DNA of 52,967 nt from Bacteroidia bacterium. Lineage in GTDB: Bacteria; Bacteroidota; Bacteroidia; Chitinophagales; BACL12. Of the stretch, positions 1-7,904 are shown piece by piece. The position numbers and the translations under genes are program-made. Position 1 is the stretch's first letter, and each line of letters opens with the position of its first letter. The notes below the pieces were generated by a model. It saw nothing but the letters and a program-made list of their open reading frames with translations. It was not told the origin of the DNA and ran no database searches. The stretch spans positions 1 to 52,967 of the forward strand of contig JAUIHG010000004.1 of the NCBI GenBank assembly GCA_030432405.1. The letters run 5' to 3'.

Positions 1-1101
1 TTTGTCTACCCCGACACGGGCACCTATGAACTGACGCTGATTGCCAACCCGGGCTTTTTGTGCGCGGACACCGCCTTTGCCACGGTCAGCATTTACCCCA
101 CGCTGGTGGGGGGCTGGGATTTCACGGCCTCCTGTTCGGGCATCCCGGTGGTGTTTACCGATACCTCCACCAGCCAGGTGGCCGGCACCATCGATTCCTG
201 GACCTGGACCCTGGGTGACGGTACGGTCCTGGGCGATCAGAATCCGGTCTACCAATACGCCGACGGAGGCAACTATAACGTGCAGTTGATCGTGGGTACG
301 GACCGCGGCTGTTTTGACACCATCACCAAGCTGGTGGAAGTGCTGCCCGGCCCGGACGTGAATTTTGCGGTGCCCAACATCTGCCAGAACGAGTTCCCCA
401 ATTTCACCAACCTGACCACGATTGCCACCGGCACGGTCACCGAATGGCAATGGGATTTTGGCAACGGGGACACCAGCGGCATGGAAGATCCCAGCTACCT
501 GTACCCGGCCCCGGGCACCTTTGACGTGCAATTGGTCGCCTTATCGGCGAACGGCTGTTCGGATACGGCCAACCAAATCCTGCAGGTGGGCCGCGTGCCG
601 GAAACCGATGCCGGTCCCGGCGGCACGATCGATTACCTGGACCTCTTCCCGCTGGACGGCACCGGCACGGGCGACATCGTCTGGACGCCGGGCATCCACC
701 TGGACGACCCCAACGCCATCGACCCGGTGTTCACCGGCTGGGAGACCACCACCTTCACGCTGACCATCACCAGCGAGGACGGTTGCAGCGCTGTGGACAC
801 CGTCACCGTGTTTGTGCGTCCACAGGAAGTCCTGGACGTGCCCACGGCTTTCAGCCCCAACGGCGACGGGATCAACGACGGCTTTGAGCTGCTGGACAAC
901 GACATCGCCTCAGTGGAGTATTTCCAGATCTACAACCGCTGGGGCGAGATGGTTTTCCAGACCAACGACGTGGACGCCGCCTGGGACGGCACCTACAAGG
1001 GCAAACCCCAGGACAACGGCACCTACGTGTGGATCCTGCGCGCCACCGGCGCCCTGGGCCAGGTCTTCGAGCAGCGCGGCACCATTACGTTGGTGCGCTG
1101 A
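1..1101 (+). CDS. T9SS type B cargo with PKD domains, 3' part
   Basis: The frame is open from the left edge, so the start lies outside the window; 366 residues are visible. At least two PKD-type Ig-like domains are recognisable from the motifs WTWTLGDG and WQWDFGNGD with their Y-x-x-x-G-x-Y/F-x-V-x-L strands. The end carries the 'gliding motility-associated C-terminal' domain, beginning VPTAFSPNGDGINDGF and containing YNRWGEMVF and WDGTYKGKPQDNGTYVW. In Bacteroidota this domain is the type B signal for the type IX secretion system, so the protein is inferred to be exported to the cell surface or medium, where PKD domains usually mediate adhesion. The ligand cannot be read from the sequence. 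Confidence 0.93.
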   Translation, partial: FVYPDTGTYELTLIANPGFLCADTAFATVSIYPTLVGGWDFTASCSGIPVVFTDTSTSQVAGTIDSWTWTLGDGTVLGDQNPVYQYADGGNYNVQLIVGTDRGCFDTITKLVEVLPGPDVNFAVPNICQNEFPNFTNLTTIATGTVTEWQWDFGNGDTSGMEDPSYLYPAPGTFDVQLVALSANGCSDTANQILQVGRVPETDAGPGGTIDYLDLFPLDGTGTGDIVWTPGIHLDDPNAIDPVFTGWETTTFTLTITSEDGCSAVDTVTVFVRPQEVLDVPTAFSPNGDGINDGFELLDNDIASVEYFQIYNRWGEMVFQTNDVDAAWDGTYKGKPQDNGTYVWILRATGALGQVFEQRGTITLVR

Positions 1102-1212
1102 CCATCCGGTGCTGATCGCTTGCCGGTGCCCCTGTTCAGCAGGGGTCAGGCCTTTTGGTGTGCAATCGTATCTTGCGGGCGCTTCCGTATACCGGCATTG
1201 TATCGGTTTTCC

Positions 1213-1608
1213 ATGTTGCTGCGCTACGTCCGTCCGTTTACCCTCCTTTCCCTGTGCCTTGGCCTGATGCTGATGGCCGCCACGCTGAGCGTAGGGGCTT
1301 CGTGCGCCTCCGGCGAAGGCCAGGCCCCAACACACCCGACCCAGGCCACCGGTGTGGTGCTGCCTGAGGACCCCGACAATCCATTGGGCCGGGCCGTGTA
1401 CATCAAGCACTGCAAGCTCTGCCACGGGGTGGACGGGCAGATGGGCGGCAGTGGAGCGGCCAACCTGGCCGTATCCCTTTTGACCGAGGAAGAAGCCGCG
1501 CTGGTCATCAAAAACGGCCGCAAGCTGATGCAGTCCTACAAGGACCGGCTCAGCGTGGAGGAAATCCAGTCCGTGGCCGCCTACATCCAACTGTTCAAGG
1601 ACAAATGA
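1213..1608 (+). CDS. Exported c-type cytochrome (monoheme)
   Basis: Small cytochrome c of 131 residues. I chose the ATG at 1213 because it is followed at once by a signal-like segment (basic start, then LLSLCLGLMLMAATLSV); a longer frame from 1120 would put 31 unlikely residues in front. The single heme site is CKLCH at residues 67-71, embedded in the family context YIKHCKLCHGVDGQMGGSGA, and the C-terminal SVAAYIQLF helix matches class I cytochromes c. The distal Met ligand is less obvious, with several Met residues at 76-107. The protein should act in the periplasm as an electron carrier. A Cys at residue 31 could be lipidated, but the lipobox is poor. No partner oxidase is nearby. Confidence 0.85.
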   Translation: MLLRYVRPFTLLSLCLGLMLMAATLSVGASCASGEGQAPTHPTQATGVVLPEDPDNPLGRAVYIKHCKLCHGVDGQMGGSGAANLAVSLLTEEEAALVIKNGRKLMQSYKDRLSVEEIQSVAAYIQLFKDK

Positions 1609-1714
1609 CCGGCTGCGCACCGGGCTGCTGAGCGATGTTTTCGCCGAAAGGCGTTTCCATAGACCAAACCAACACAAGCACTCAACCGCAAGATCCCTTT
1701 CAACCGTATCCCTT

Positions 1715-2806
1715 ATGGACTCCTATCGCGTACTTGGACTGATGTCCGGCTCTTCCATGGATGGCCTGGACATTGCGTATTGCCACCTTGGTGTTGATGG
1801 CGACGGCAACTGGACCTACTCCATCGAGAAGGCCGAGACCATCGAGTATCCGCGCAAGTGGCACCTGCGTCTGCGCAACCTGACCATGCAGAACGCCATT
1901 ACCTACATCAAGACGCACACCTATTTCGGCCACTACATGGGTGAGCTGGTCAACGATTTCATCGAGCGCCACGAGCTGGCCGACCAGATCGATTTCATCG
2001 CCAGCCACGGGCAGACCATTTTCCACCAGCCGGAAAACATGCTCTCCAGCCAGATCGGCGACGGCGCTGCGCTGGCGGCGGTCACGGGCCTACCGGTGAT
2101 CGGCAATTTCCGCACCTCCGACGTAGCCTTGGGCGGCCAGGGGGCGCCGATTGTGCCCATCGGCGACAAGCTGCTCTTCCCGGCCTTCAACTTCTGCCTG
2201 AACCTGGGCGGGATTGCCAACCTGACCATCAACCAGGGCGGCAAGATGGCCGGTTACGACATCTGCGCGGCCAACCTGGTGCTCAACAAACTCTCCGAAA
2301 GCCTGGGCCAGCCCTTTGATACGGGCGGCGCCAATGCCCGCGCGGGCCAGTTGGACGAGCGCCTGCTCGAGGAGCTCGACAATTCCTGGTACTACAAAAA
2401 GGAACCGCCCAAGACCCTGGGCGGCGGCTGGGTGCGCAAGGTGCTGATGCCGATTTTCCGGCACTACCGCATCTCCACGGAAGACAAGCTGCACACCTAT
2501 GTGGAGCACATCGCCGGGCAAATCCACCGCGACATTGCCCAGTGCTGCGACGATTACGACATGGGCGAACCTTCAGCCCAAAAGATGATCGTCACCGGCG
2601 GCGGCGTGTTCAACGATTACTTCATGGAGCGGCTCAAGGACCTGGCCGAGGCCGAGGTGATCATCCCGGACAAAAACCTGGTCAAGTTCAAGGAGGCGCT
2701 GATCATTGCCCTGTTGGGCGTGCTGCGCTACCGCAAGGAGGTCAACGTGTTGGCCGAGGTGACCGGCGCCAGCGCCGATTCCTGCGGCGGGGAGATCTAC
2801 GCATAA
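1715..2806 (+). CDS. anmK: Anhydro-N-acetylmuramic acid kinase
   Basis: Phosphorylates and hydrolyses 1,6-anhydro-MurNAc to MurNAc-6-phosphate, a step of cytoplasmic peptidoglycan recycling. The protein is 363 residues, the usual family length. The N-terminal phosphate-binding motif GLMSGSSMDGLDIAYC (residues 8-23) is diagnostic for AnmK. Other family blocks are ASHGQTIFHQP, GDGAALAAVTGLPVIGNFRTSDVALGGQGAPIVP, LNLGGIAN, and the second glycine-rich segment IVTGGGVFNDYFMERL near the C-terminus. The ATG at 1715 lies just before YRVLGLMSGSS, where the family starts. MurQ or other recycling genes are not adjacent, so the locus context adds nothing. Confidence 0.96.
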   Translation: MDSYRVLGLMSGSSMDGLDIAYCHLGVDGDGNWTYSIEKAETIEYPRKWHLRLRNLTMQNAITYIKTHTYFGHYMGELVNDFIERHELADQIDFIASHGQTIFHQPENMLSSQIGDGAALAAVTGLPVIGNFRTSDVALGGQGAPIVPIGDKLLFPAFNFCLNLGGIANLTINQGGKMAGYDICAANLVLNKLSESLGQPFDTGGANARAGQLDERLLEELDNSWYYKKEPPKTLGGGWVRKVLMPIFRHYRISTEDKLHTYVEHIAGQIHRDIAQCCDDYDMGEPSAQKMIVTGGGVFNDYFMERLKDLAEAEVIIPDKNLVKFKEALIIALLGVLRYRKEVNVLAEVTGASADSCGGEIYA

Positions 2807-2854
2807 GGCGCTGCTGCCCACCACCGTACCCCATTTGGCGCCGATCTTAGCCGC

Positions 2855-3964
2855 GTGATCCTGCTCACCGGTGCCACCGGCTTTTTCGGTTCTGTGCTGG
2901 CCCGCCGTTTCCTGACGGCCGGGTACCGCGTCCGCGCCATCCACCGTGCGGGGAGTTCGTTCGCCCTTTTGGGCGAAGACGCCGCCCGCATCGAGTGGGT
3001 GGAAGCCGACCTGTTTGATCCCATTGGCCTCGGCGCTGCCATGGAGGGCGTGGAGACCGTGGTGCATACGGCGGCCATCGTGTCCTTTGACCGCAAGGAG
3101 GCCGGGCGCATGTGGCGCACCAATGGCGACGGCACCGGCGCGGTGGTGGATGCGGCGCTTTTTGCGGGCGTCCCGCACCTGGTGCACGTGTCCAGCGTGG
3201 CGGCCATCGGACGGCGGGCACAGCGGCCGGGGGCATCGGCTGGCGTTGCCGCCGAAACGCCCCTGGTGGACGAAAGCTGGCCCTGGGAGCGGTCCAAATC
3301 CACCACCGATTACGCGCGGTCCAAACACCAGGCCGAACGCGAGGTCTGGCGCGGTCAAGCCGAAGGGTTGCGCGTGCTGGTGGTCAACCCCGCCACGATC
3401 CTGGGTGGCGGTTTTTGGGACCGCGGCACGGCGCGCTTCTGGCCGCGGGTCGAGGAAGGCGTGGGCTTCTACACCGATGGCGGCACCGGCTTTGTGGACG
3501 TGCGGGATGCTGCGGAGGCCACGCTCCGTTTGCTGGAAGCGGGCGCCTTCGGCGAACGCTACCTGCTGGTGGGGGAGAACGCCTCCTTCCGGCGGCTCTT
3601 CGAATTGATTTCCACCGAGCTGGGGGTGGCGGCCGCCACCCGCCGGGCCGGTCCCGGCCTGCTGCGCTGGGTGGCCCGCCTGGAAGGCCTGCGGGCCAAG
3701 CTCACCGGCGGCTCGGCCGACCTCAACCGCCAGACGGCCGCTATGCTCTCCCGGACGGACCGCTATAGCAACCAGAAAGTGGTCGCCCGAACGGGCGTAT
3801 CCTTCCGGCCCCTGGCCGAAACAATACGCGACGCCTCCGCGCTCTACCGCGCCACCAAAAACGAGCCCTGCGGAGTGTTGCCGTTGGACTTGCCTTCGGA
3901 CGCGCGGAAGCCGCAGTCCAGGCCGGAGGCCGGTCCCCAGCCGATCGGCAGCGGTAGGCCGTAG
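2855..3964 (+). CDS. NAD-dependent epimerase/dehydratase family protein (extended SDR)
   Basis: Extended short-chain dehydrogenase of 369 residues. It begins with a GTG codon directly ahead of the Rossmann motif ILLTGATGFFGS (TGxxGxxG), so no earlier start is plausible. The active-site YxxxK appears as TDYARSKHQ, preceded by the HVSSVAAIG strand that supplies the catalytic Ser. The segment VVNPATILG followed by FVDVRDAAEATLRLLEAG is typical of dihydroflavonol-reductase-like or sterol-dehydrogenase-like members. The substrate is unknown. The last ~30 residues (ATKNEPCGVLPLDL onward) look like an unconserved tail read through an intergenic stretch. It lies 48 nt after anmK and 9 nt before the HAD gene, same strand. 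Confidence 0.88.
   Translation: MILLTGATGFFGSVLARRFLTAGYRVRAIHRAGSSFALLGEDAARIEWVEADLFDPIGLGAAMEGVETVVHTAAIVSFDRKEAGRMWRTNGDGTGAVVDAALFAGVPHLVHVSSVAAIGRRAQRPGASAGVAAETPLVDESWPWERSKSTTDYARSKHQAEREVWRGQAEGLRVLVVNPATILGGGFWDRGTARFWPRVEEGVGFYTDGGTGFVDVRDAAEATLRLLEAGAFGERYLLVGENASFRRLFELISTELGVAAATRRAGPGLLRWVARLEGLRAKLTGGSADLNRQTAAMLSRTDRYSNQKVVARTGVSFRPLAETIRDASALYRATKNEPCGVLPLDLPSDARKPQSRPEAGPQPIGSGRP
2960..2977. repeat. Perfect hairpin TTCGCCC-TTTT-GGGCGAA inside a gene
   Basis: A 7-bp perfect inverted repeat (2960-2966 with 2971-2977) around a TTTT loop. It lies within the N-terminal third of the epimerase gene, encoding the region SSFALLGEDA. It belongs to the dispersed TTCGCC/GGCGAA palindrome family described in the findings. 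Confidence 0.6.
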
Positions 3965-3973
3965 CTTCGCGGC

Positions 3974-4669
3974 ATGCCGCGATTCCGCCACGTCTTTTTC
4001 GACCTCGACAATACGCTCTGGGATTTCCAGCGCAACAGCGATGCCGTGCTCGATGCGCTTTTCGCGGATTTTGCGCTCAAGGAACGCGGGGTGACGGACG
4101 CGGTGGCCTTCAAGGCGCGCTACCACGTGCACAACGAGCTGGCCTGGAAGGCCTACCGCGAGGGCCGCACGGATGCGCAACGTTTGCGCTGGGAACGCTA
4201 CCACCGCACGCTGGACGATTTCGGCTGCGCCGACCGCAACCTGGCCCTGCAGCTTTCGGCAGCCTACCTTGAAAATCTGGCCCACCAGGCCCATTTAATC
4301 GACGGCACGATGGACTTGGTGGCCGCCCTGGTGCCAAACCATCAGTTGCACATCATCACCAACGGCTTTGAGGAAGTCCAGCAGGGCAAAATGCGCCGCA
4401 GCGGCCTGGCCCCCCATTTCCGCACACTCACCGCAGCCGACACCGTTGGCGTGCCCAAGCCGGATGCCCGCATTTTCCAGCATGCCCTGAACCTGGCGGG
4501 CGCCGTTCCCGGCGAAAGCCTCTACGTCGGCGACCACCCGGAAGTGGACGGCGCCTCAGAAGCCCTCGGCATTGCCTTTGCCTGGTTCAACCCCCGCCGC
4601 GAGCCCAACCGCTATGGCCACGCGCGGGATTTGGCGCGGTTGGAAGAGTTGGTGGGGCATCTTGCATAA
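3974..4669 (+). CDS. YjjG-family HAD hydrolase (noncanonical pyrimidine 5'-nucleotidase)
   Basis: HAD-superfamily phosphatase of 231 residues. The nucleophile motif FFDLDNTLWDF has Asp10 and Asp12. Motif II is IITNGF, the motif III lysine is in GVPKPDARIF, and motif IV is YVGDHPEVDGASEALG. The combination DLDNTLWDF plus ITNGFEEVQ...KMRRSGL is characteristic of the YjjG family, which dephosphorylates pyrimidine and non-canonical nucleoside monophosphates and so cleans the nucleotide pool in the cytoplasm. Only 9 nt separate it from the preceding epimerase. A TAGCTTCG sequence at 3962-3969, four bases before the ATG, resembles a Bacteroidota -7 element and could give a nearly leaderless transcript. 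Confidence 0.9.
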   Translation: MPRFRHVFFDLDNTLWDFQRNSDAVLDALFADFALKERGVTDAVAFKARYHVHNELAWKAYREGRTDAQRLRWERYHRTLDDFGCADRNLALQLSAAYLENLAHQAHLIDGTMDLVAALVPNHQLHIITNGFEEVQQGKMRRSGLAPHFRTLTAADTVGVPKPDARIFQHALNLAGAVPGESLYVGDHPEVDGASEALGIAFAWFNPRREPNRYGHARDLARLEELVGHLA

Positions 4670-4728
4670 GTGGAGGACAATCCTGCCCTGAAGTCCGAAA
4701 CCCGGCATTGCGCAACGGTTGGAGCCTT

Positions 4729-4765
4729 AAAAAAGCCCCTGATGCACGTGCACCAAGGGCTTTTT
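4729..4765. terminator. Bidirectional intrinsic terminator between convergent genes
   Basis: The left arm AAAAAAGCCC (4729-4738) pairs with GGGCTTTTT (4757-4765). The loop contains the palindrome TGCACGTGCA. The A-tract on one side and T-tract on the other let it work for both the HAD gene (plus) and the Cys-rich gene (minus), which converge here. Confidence 0.85.
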
Positions 4766-4812
4766 GTTGCGGCATGCACAGGGGTGCATGCTCGATCATA
4801 AGGGAAGCGGCC

Positions 4813-5238
4813 TTATTGCGGCTTCTTCCCGTGGCTTTTGCTGCAGCAGGCTTTGCCGGCGCTGGCTTTGGCCTCGGCACCGCAATGGGCCTTGGCGGCA
4901 GCAGCTTCTTTGGAGCAGCCGGCGGCGGAAGCGGAGGCAGCGCCTTTCTTGGAGCAGCAACCGGAGGCGGAAGCCTGCTTTTTGCCGCTGCAGGCGGGCT
5001 TGGCGGCAGCGTTGCCGTTGGCCTGCTCAACCGCTTGGTAGAGGCCTTCCTTCTGGGTGGCGGGTGCCTGGTCCTGGCCTTCCAGCTGATACCCGTCGCC
5101 GGTCTTCTGCAGGGTGTACACGGCCGTTTTGGTGGACGTTGAAGCAGTTTCGGTGGCAGCCGCGTCGGTGGCGGACTGGGCCATTACGCCGCTGGCGGCG
5201 AAGAGCAGGGCCACAAGGGCAAAAGCGATGCGTTTCAT
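4813..5238 (-). CDS. Exported Ala/Lys/Cys-rich protein of unknown function
   Basis: 141 residues. The start is clear: MKRIAFALVALLFAASGVMAQ is a textbook signal peptide cleaved after the AQ. The mature protein has a short ordered-looking segment (TAVYTLQKTGDGYQLEGQDQAPATQKEGLYQAVEQANG), then a low-complexity tail rich in Ala, Lys and Ser. That tail is dotted with eight cysteines: singles in PACSGKK, AAGCSKE and KAHCGAE, plus the CC pairs SGCCSKK and KACCSKS. I do not recognise a family. The repeating C-S-K/G-K units suggest metal (for example copper or zinc) or thiol chemistry outside the cytoplasm, but that is inference. A bidirectional terminator lies just beyond its stop. Confidence 0.75.
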   Translation of the reverse strand: MKRIAFALVALLFAASGVMAQSATDAAATETASTSTKTAVYTLQKTGDGYQLEGQDQAPATQKEGLYQAVEQANGNAAAKPACSGKKQASASGCCSKKGAASASAAGCSKEAAAAKAHCGAEAKASAGKACCSKSHGKKPQ

Positions 5239-5452
5239 GCTGAGTGGTATGGGTTGGTAAAGCGTTCGCTGGCAAGCGGTAAAAACCGGGCCGAACGCGG
5301 AGAATTGGTTGAAGGGCGCAATGGGATTACGCGTAGAGCGACCAGCAAGTTACCGGCCTTTGGCGGTTCGGGCAAGTGTTTGCGGGCTTATGATGCCCCA
5401 TGGCGGACGTGGTTTAACCGATTCTGGCGGATTCCAGCAGTGCGGCGAGGCC

Positions 5453-6118
5453 TCAACCGAGCCGCGCAATCACCGTTTCGCCGCCCTTGACCTTTTGGCC
5501 GATGTTGACCTGGATGTCGGCATCCAGGGGCAGGTAGAGGTCCACGCGGGAGCCGAATTTGATGAAACCCAGCTCGGAACCTTGCATGACCTCATCGCCC
5601 TCGTCCAGGTAGGAAACAATGCGGCGGGCCACCTTGCCGGCAATCTGGCGCACCAGCACCTCGATCTCGTTGTCGTTTTCGATGACGATGGTGGTGCGTT
5701 CGTTGGCCGTGGAGGACTTGGGATGCCAGGCCAACAGGTACTGGCCGGGGTGGTATTTGAAGTACTTGACCTGCCCGGAAACCGGGTTGCGGTTCACGTG
5801 TACGTTCTTGACGCTCATGAAGATGGAGACCTGCAGGCGCTTGTCCTGGAAGTACTCCGGTTCTTCGACCTCCTCGACCACGACCACCTTGCCGTCGGCC
5901 GGGGCGATCACCGCCTCGCCGTGCAGCATCAGCTCGCGGTTGGGGTTGCGGAAGAACAGGGCGGTGCCCATAATCCCCAGCAGGGACGCAATCAGCATGC
6001 TCCAATGCAGCCAATCCATGCCCGGATAGGCATAGCGCACAACGGCATTTCCCGCCAGGAGCAGGACCAAAAGGGTCAGGACAATGCCTTTCCCTTCGCG
6101 GTGGATTTTGATGAGCAT
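5453..6118 (-). CDS. psd: Phosphatidylserine decarboxylase, short (PSD-A) type
   Basis: Converts phosphatidylserine to phosphatidylethanolamine on the cytoplasmic membrane. At 221 residues it matches the short proenzymes of Bacteroidota and archaea rather than the ~300-residue E. coli type. The N-terminus has two hydrophobic segments (about residues 11-30 and 39-55). The core includes FFRNPNR, IAPADGKVV, IFMSVKNVHVNRNPVSG and YHPGQYLLAW. The self-cleavage site is Gly189-Ser190 in GFIKFGSRVDLYLP; Ser190 becomes the pyruvoyl cofactor. I chose the ATG at 6118, since upstream codons in the same frame encode an implausible Cys/Gly-rich stretch. cdsA, which makes the CDP-diacylglycerol precursor, lies 1.8 kb upstream on the same strand. 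Confidence 0.94.
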   Translation of the reverse strand: MLIKIHREGKGIVLTLLVLLLAGNAVVRYAYPGMDWLHWSMLIASLLGIMGTALFFRNPNRELMLHGEAVIAPADGKVVVVEEVEEPEYFQDKRLQVSIFMSVKNVHVNRNPVSGQVKYFKYHPGQYLLAWHPKSSTANERTTIVIENDNEIEVLVRQIAGKVARRIVSYLDEGDEVMQGSELGFIKFGSRVDLYLPLDADIQVNIGQKVKGGETVIARLG

Positions 6119-6132
6119 GGTGTTCGGGAACC

Positions 6133-6152
6133 TGGCCTTCGGCCGAAGGCCA
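6133..6152. repeat. 20-bp perfect palindrome in the psd leader
   Basis: TGGCCTTCGGCCGAAGGCCA reads identically on both strands and lies 15-34 nt upstream of the psd start codon. In RNA it would form a strong hairpin just ahead of the start. It could be a regulatory hairpin, a protein-binding palindrome, or one more copy of the dispersed CTTCGGCCGAAG-like palindromes of this genome. Confidence 0.6.
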
Positions 6153-6213
6153 AAAGCAAACCCGTTCCCTGGAAGCGGCTCCGTGCCTGCAACAGCGCAG
6201 ACTACGGTACCTG

Positions 6214-6221
6214 CAAAGATA
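6214..6221 (-). promoter_or_regulatory. Putative -7 promoter element (TATCTTTG) for psd
   Basis: Read on the minus strand this is TATCTTTG, an exact match to the Bacteroidota -7 consensus TAnnTTTG. A TTG-rich stretch lies upstream, but I found no convincing -33 box at 19-21 nt. It would give a 5' leader of roughly 90 nt that contains the 20-bp palindrome. Confidence 0.5.
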
Positions 6222-6384
6222 CAACAAGCCCCCGCGCAGCAGGTTCCCAAAAGCAACAATTACCGCGCAAGGGCTTGTTAAATAGGGGTTAACAGATGGT
6301 CGAGCTTGGTCATACAGAAGGGCCAAATCCCCCAAATCAAGGAGCAGGACACCACATCAGACCAGCATCGGACCATACCGGGTC

Positions 6385-7782
6385 TTAGACCAAGCCTTGC
6401 GCGAGCATGGCGTTGGCCACCTTCATGAAGCCGGCCAGGTTGGCGCCTTTGACGTAGTCCACGCCCTGGCCCTTGCCTTCGCGCTTGCCCCAATGCACGC
6501 ACTGGGCATGGATGTCGCGCATGATGCCGCGCAATTTCTGGTCCACCTCCTGGCGGGTCCAGGCCATGCGCTGCGAGTTCTGCGACATTTCCAGGCCGCT
6601 GACGGCCACGCCGCCCGCATTGGAGGCTTTGCCAGGCGCGTAAAGGATGCGGGCATCCTGGAAGGCCGCCACGGCTTCCGGCGTGCAGGGCATGTTGGCC
6701 CCTTCACTGATCAGGATGCACCCGCTTTTGAGCAGGGCTTTGGCGTCGTCCTCGTCCAGCTCGTTTTGTGTGGCGCAGGGAAAGGCCATGTCGCACTTGA
6801 TGCTCCATGGCGTTTCGCCCTTCATGTACTTGACGCCTTTGAACTGCTCGGCGTATTCGGAAATCCGGCCACGGCGCTCGTTTTTGAGTTCCATGATCCA
6901 GGCCAGCTTCTTGGCATCGATGCCGTTTTTGTCGTAGATGGTGCCGCCCGAATCGGACATAGACACCACCTTGGCGCCGGCCTCGATCAGTTTCTCGACC
7001 GCATATTGGGAAACGTTGCCGCTTCCGGATACGACCGCCACTTTTTTGGCAAAGGTGTTGCGCTTGGTTTTGAGCATTTCACCGGCAAAATAGACAGCAC
7101 CGTAGCCTGTGGCTTCCGGGCGGATCAGTGAACCGCCAAAGCTCAGGCCCTTGCCCGTCAACACGCCTTCAAAGCCGCCGCGGATGCGCTTGTACTGGCC
7201 AAAGAGGTAGCCCACTTCACGGCCGCCAACACCGATATCTCCAGCAGGCACGTCGGCATCCGGGCCAATATGACGGACCAGTTCTGTCATGAAGCTCTGG
7301 CAGAAACGCATCACTTCCACGTCGCTCTTACCCTTGGGATCGAAATCCGATCCGCCCTTGCCGCCACCCATGGGCAGGGTGGTCAGGGCGTTCTTGAAGA
7401 TCTGCTCAAAGGCCAGGAACTTGAGGATGGACAGGTTCACCGACGGGTGGAACCGCAGACCGCCCTTGTACGGACCGATGGCCGAATTCATTTGGATCCG
7501 GTATCCGCGGTTGACCTGGAAACGGCCCTTGTCGTCCATCCACGGTACGCGGAACATGATGACGCGTTCCGGTTCGACAATGCGCTCAAAAATGGCGGCC
7601 TTGTGGTATTCCGGCTTGTCTTCCAGGTAGGGCAGAACCACTTCGGCCACTTCGTGCACGGCCTGGAGGAATTCGGTTTCGCCCTTGTTGCGGCGCTTCA
7701 GCTCGCGCATGAACTTTCGGACGGCGGGGTGTTCGCCGGCTACGGCGCGACCATTGGTCGAAGGCGCTAGGGTAGTGCCCAT
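6385..7782 (-). CDS. gdhA: Glutamate dehydrogenase (hexameric, NADP-type family)
   Basis: Interconverts glutamate and 2-oxoglutarate plus ammonia in the cytoplasm. The 465-residue length and sequence match the 450-residue hexameric bacterial class. Substrate and catalytic blocks include FRVPWMDDKG, NRGYRIQMNSAIGPYKGGLRFHP and LPMGGGKGGSDFDPKGKSD, with the catalytic Lys at about residue 142. The nucleotide-binding domain starts VAVVSGSGNVSQYAVEKL, and downstream blocks include ALLKSGCILISEGANMPCT and APGKASNAGGVAVSGLEMSQNS. NADP preference is typical of this subgroup but cannot be proved from the sequence alone. The gene is transcribed alone between cdsA and psd, with gaps of 122 and 266 nt. 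Confidence 0.96.
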   Translation of the reverse strand: MGTTLAPSTNGRAVAGEHPAVRKFMRELKRRNKGETEFLQAVHEVAEVVLPYLEDKPEYHKAAIFERIVEPERVIMFRVPWMDDKGRFQVNRGYRIQMNSAIGPYKGGLRFHPSVNLSILKFLAFEQIFKNALTTLPMGGGKGGSDFDPKGKSDVEVMRFCQSFMTELVRHIGPDADVPAGDIGVGGREVGYLFGQYKRIRGGFEGVLTGKGLSFGGSLIRPEATGYGAVYFAGEMLKTKRNTFAKKVAVVSGSGNVSQYAVEKLIEAGAKVVSMSDSGGTIYDKNGIDAKKLAWIMELKNERRGRISEYAEQFKGVKYMKGETPWSIKCDMAFPCATQNELDEDDAKALLKSGCILISEGANMPCTPEAVAAFQDARILYAPGKASNAGGVAVSGLEMSQNSQRMAWTRQEVDQKLRGIMRDIHAQCVHWGKREGKGQGVDYVKGANLAGFMKVANAMLAQGLV

Positions 7783-7904
7783 GGAAGAGGGGTTTTTGAG
7801 GCTGCCATCGGGCCTTTGGCGCCCTGCGGCAATGGGTTGTAGGAGTGGTGTGGAAAGAGGAGTGGGGGATATGTGGGATGGAACAGTGCGCCCGGCACAC
7901 CGGT

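Noticed and set aside
2573-4294. 573-codon open frame on the minus strand
   Set aside because: It is antisense to anmK, the epimerase and the YjjG-like gene, all with clear motifs. The Arg/Gly/His-rich translation is typical of an antisense shadow in GC-rich coding DNA.
5309-6292. 327-codon open frame on the plus strand
   Set aside because: Antisense to psd, whose catalytic GS site and family blocks are intact; no domain recognisable in the plus-strand translation.
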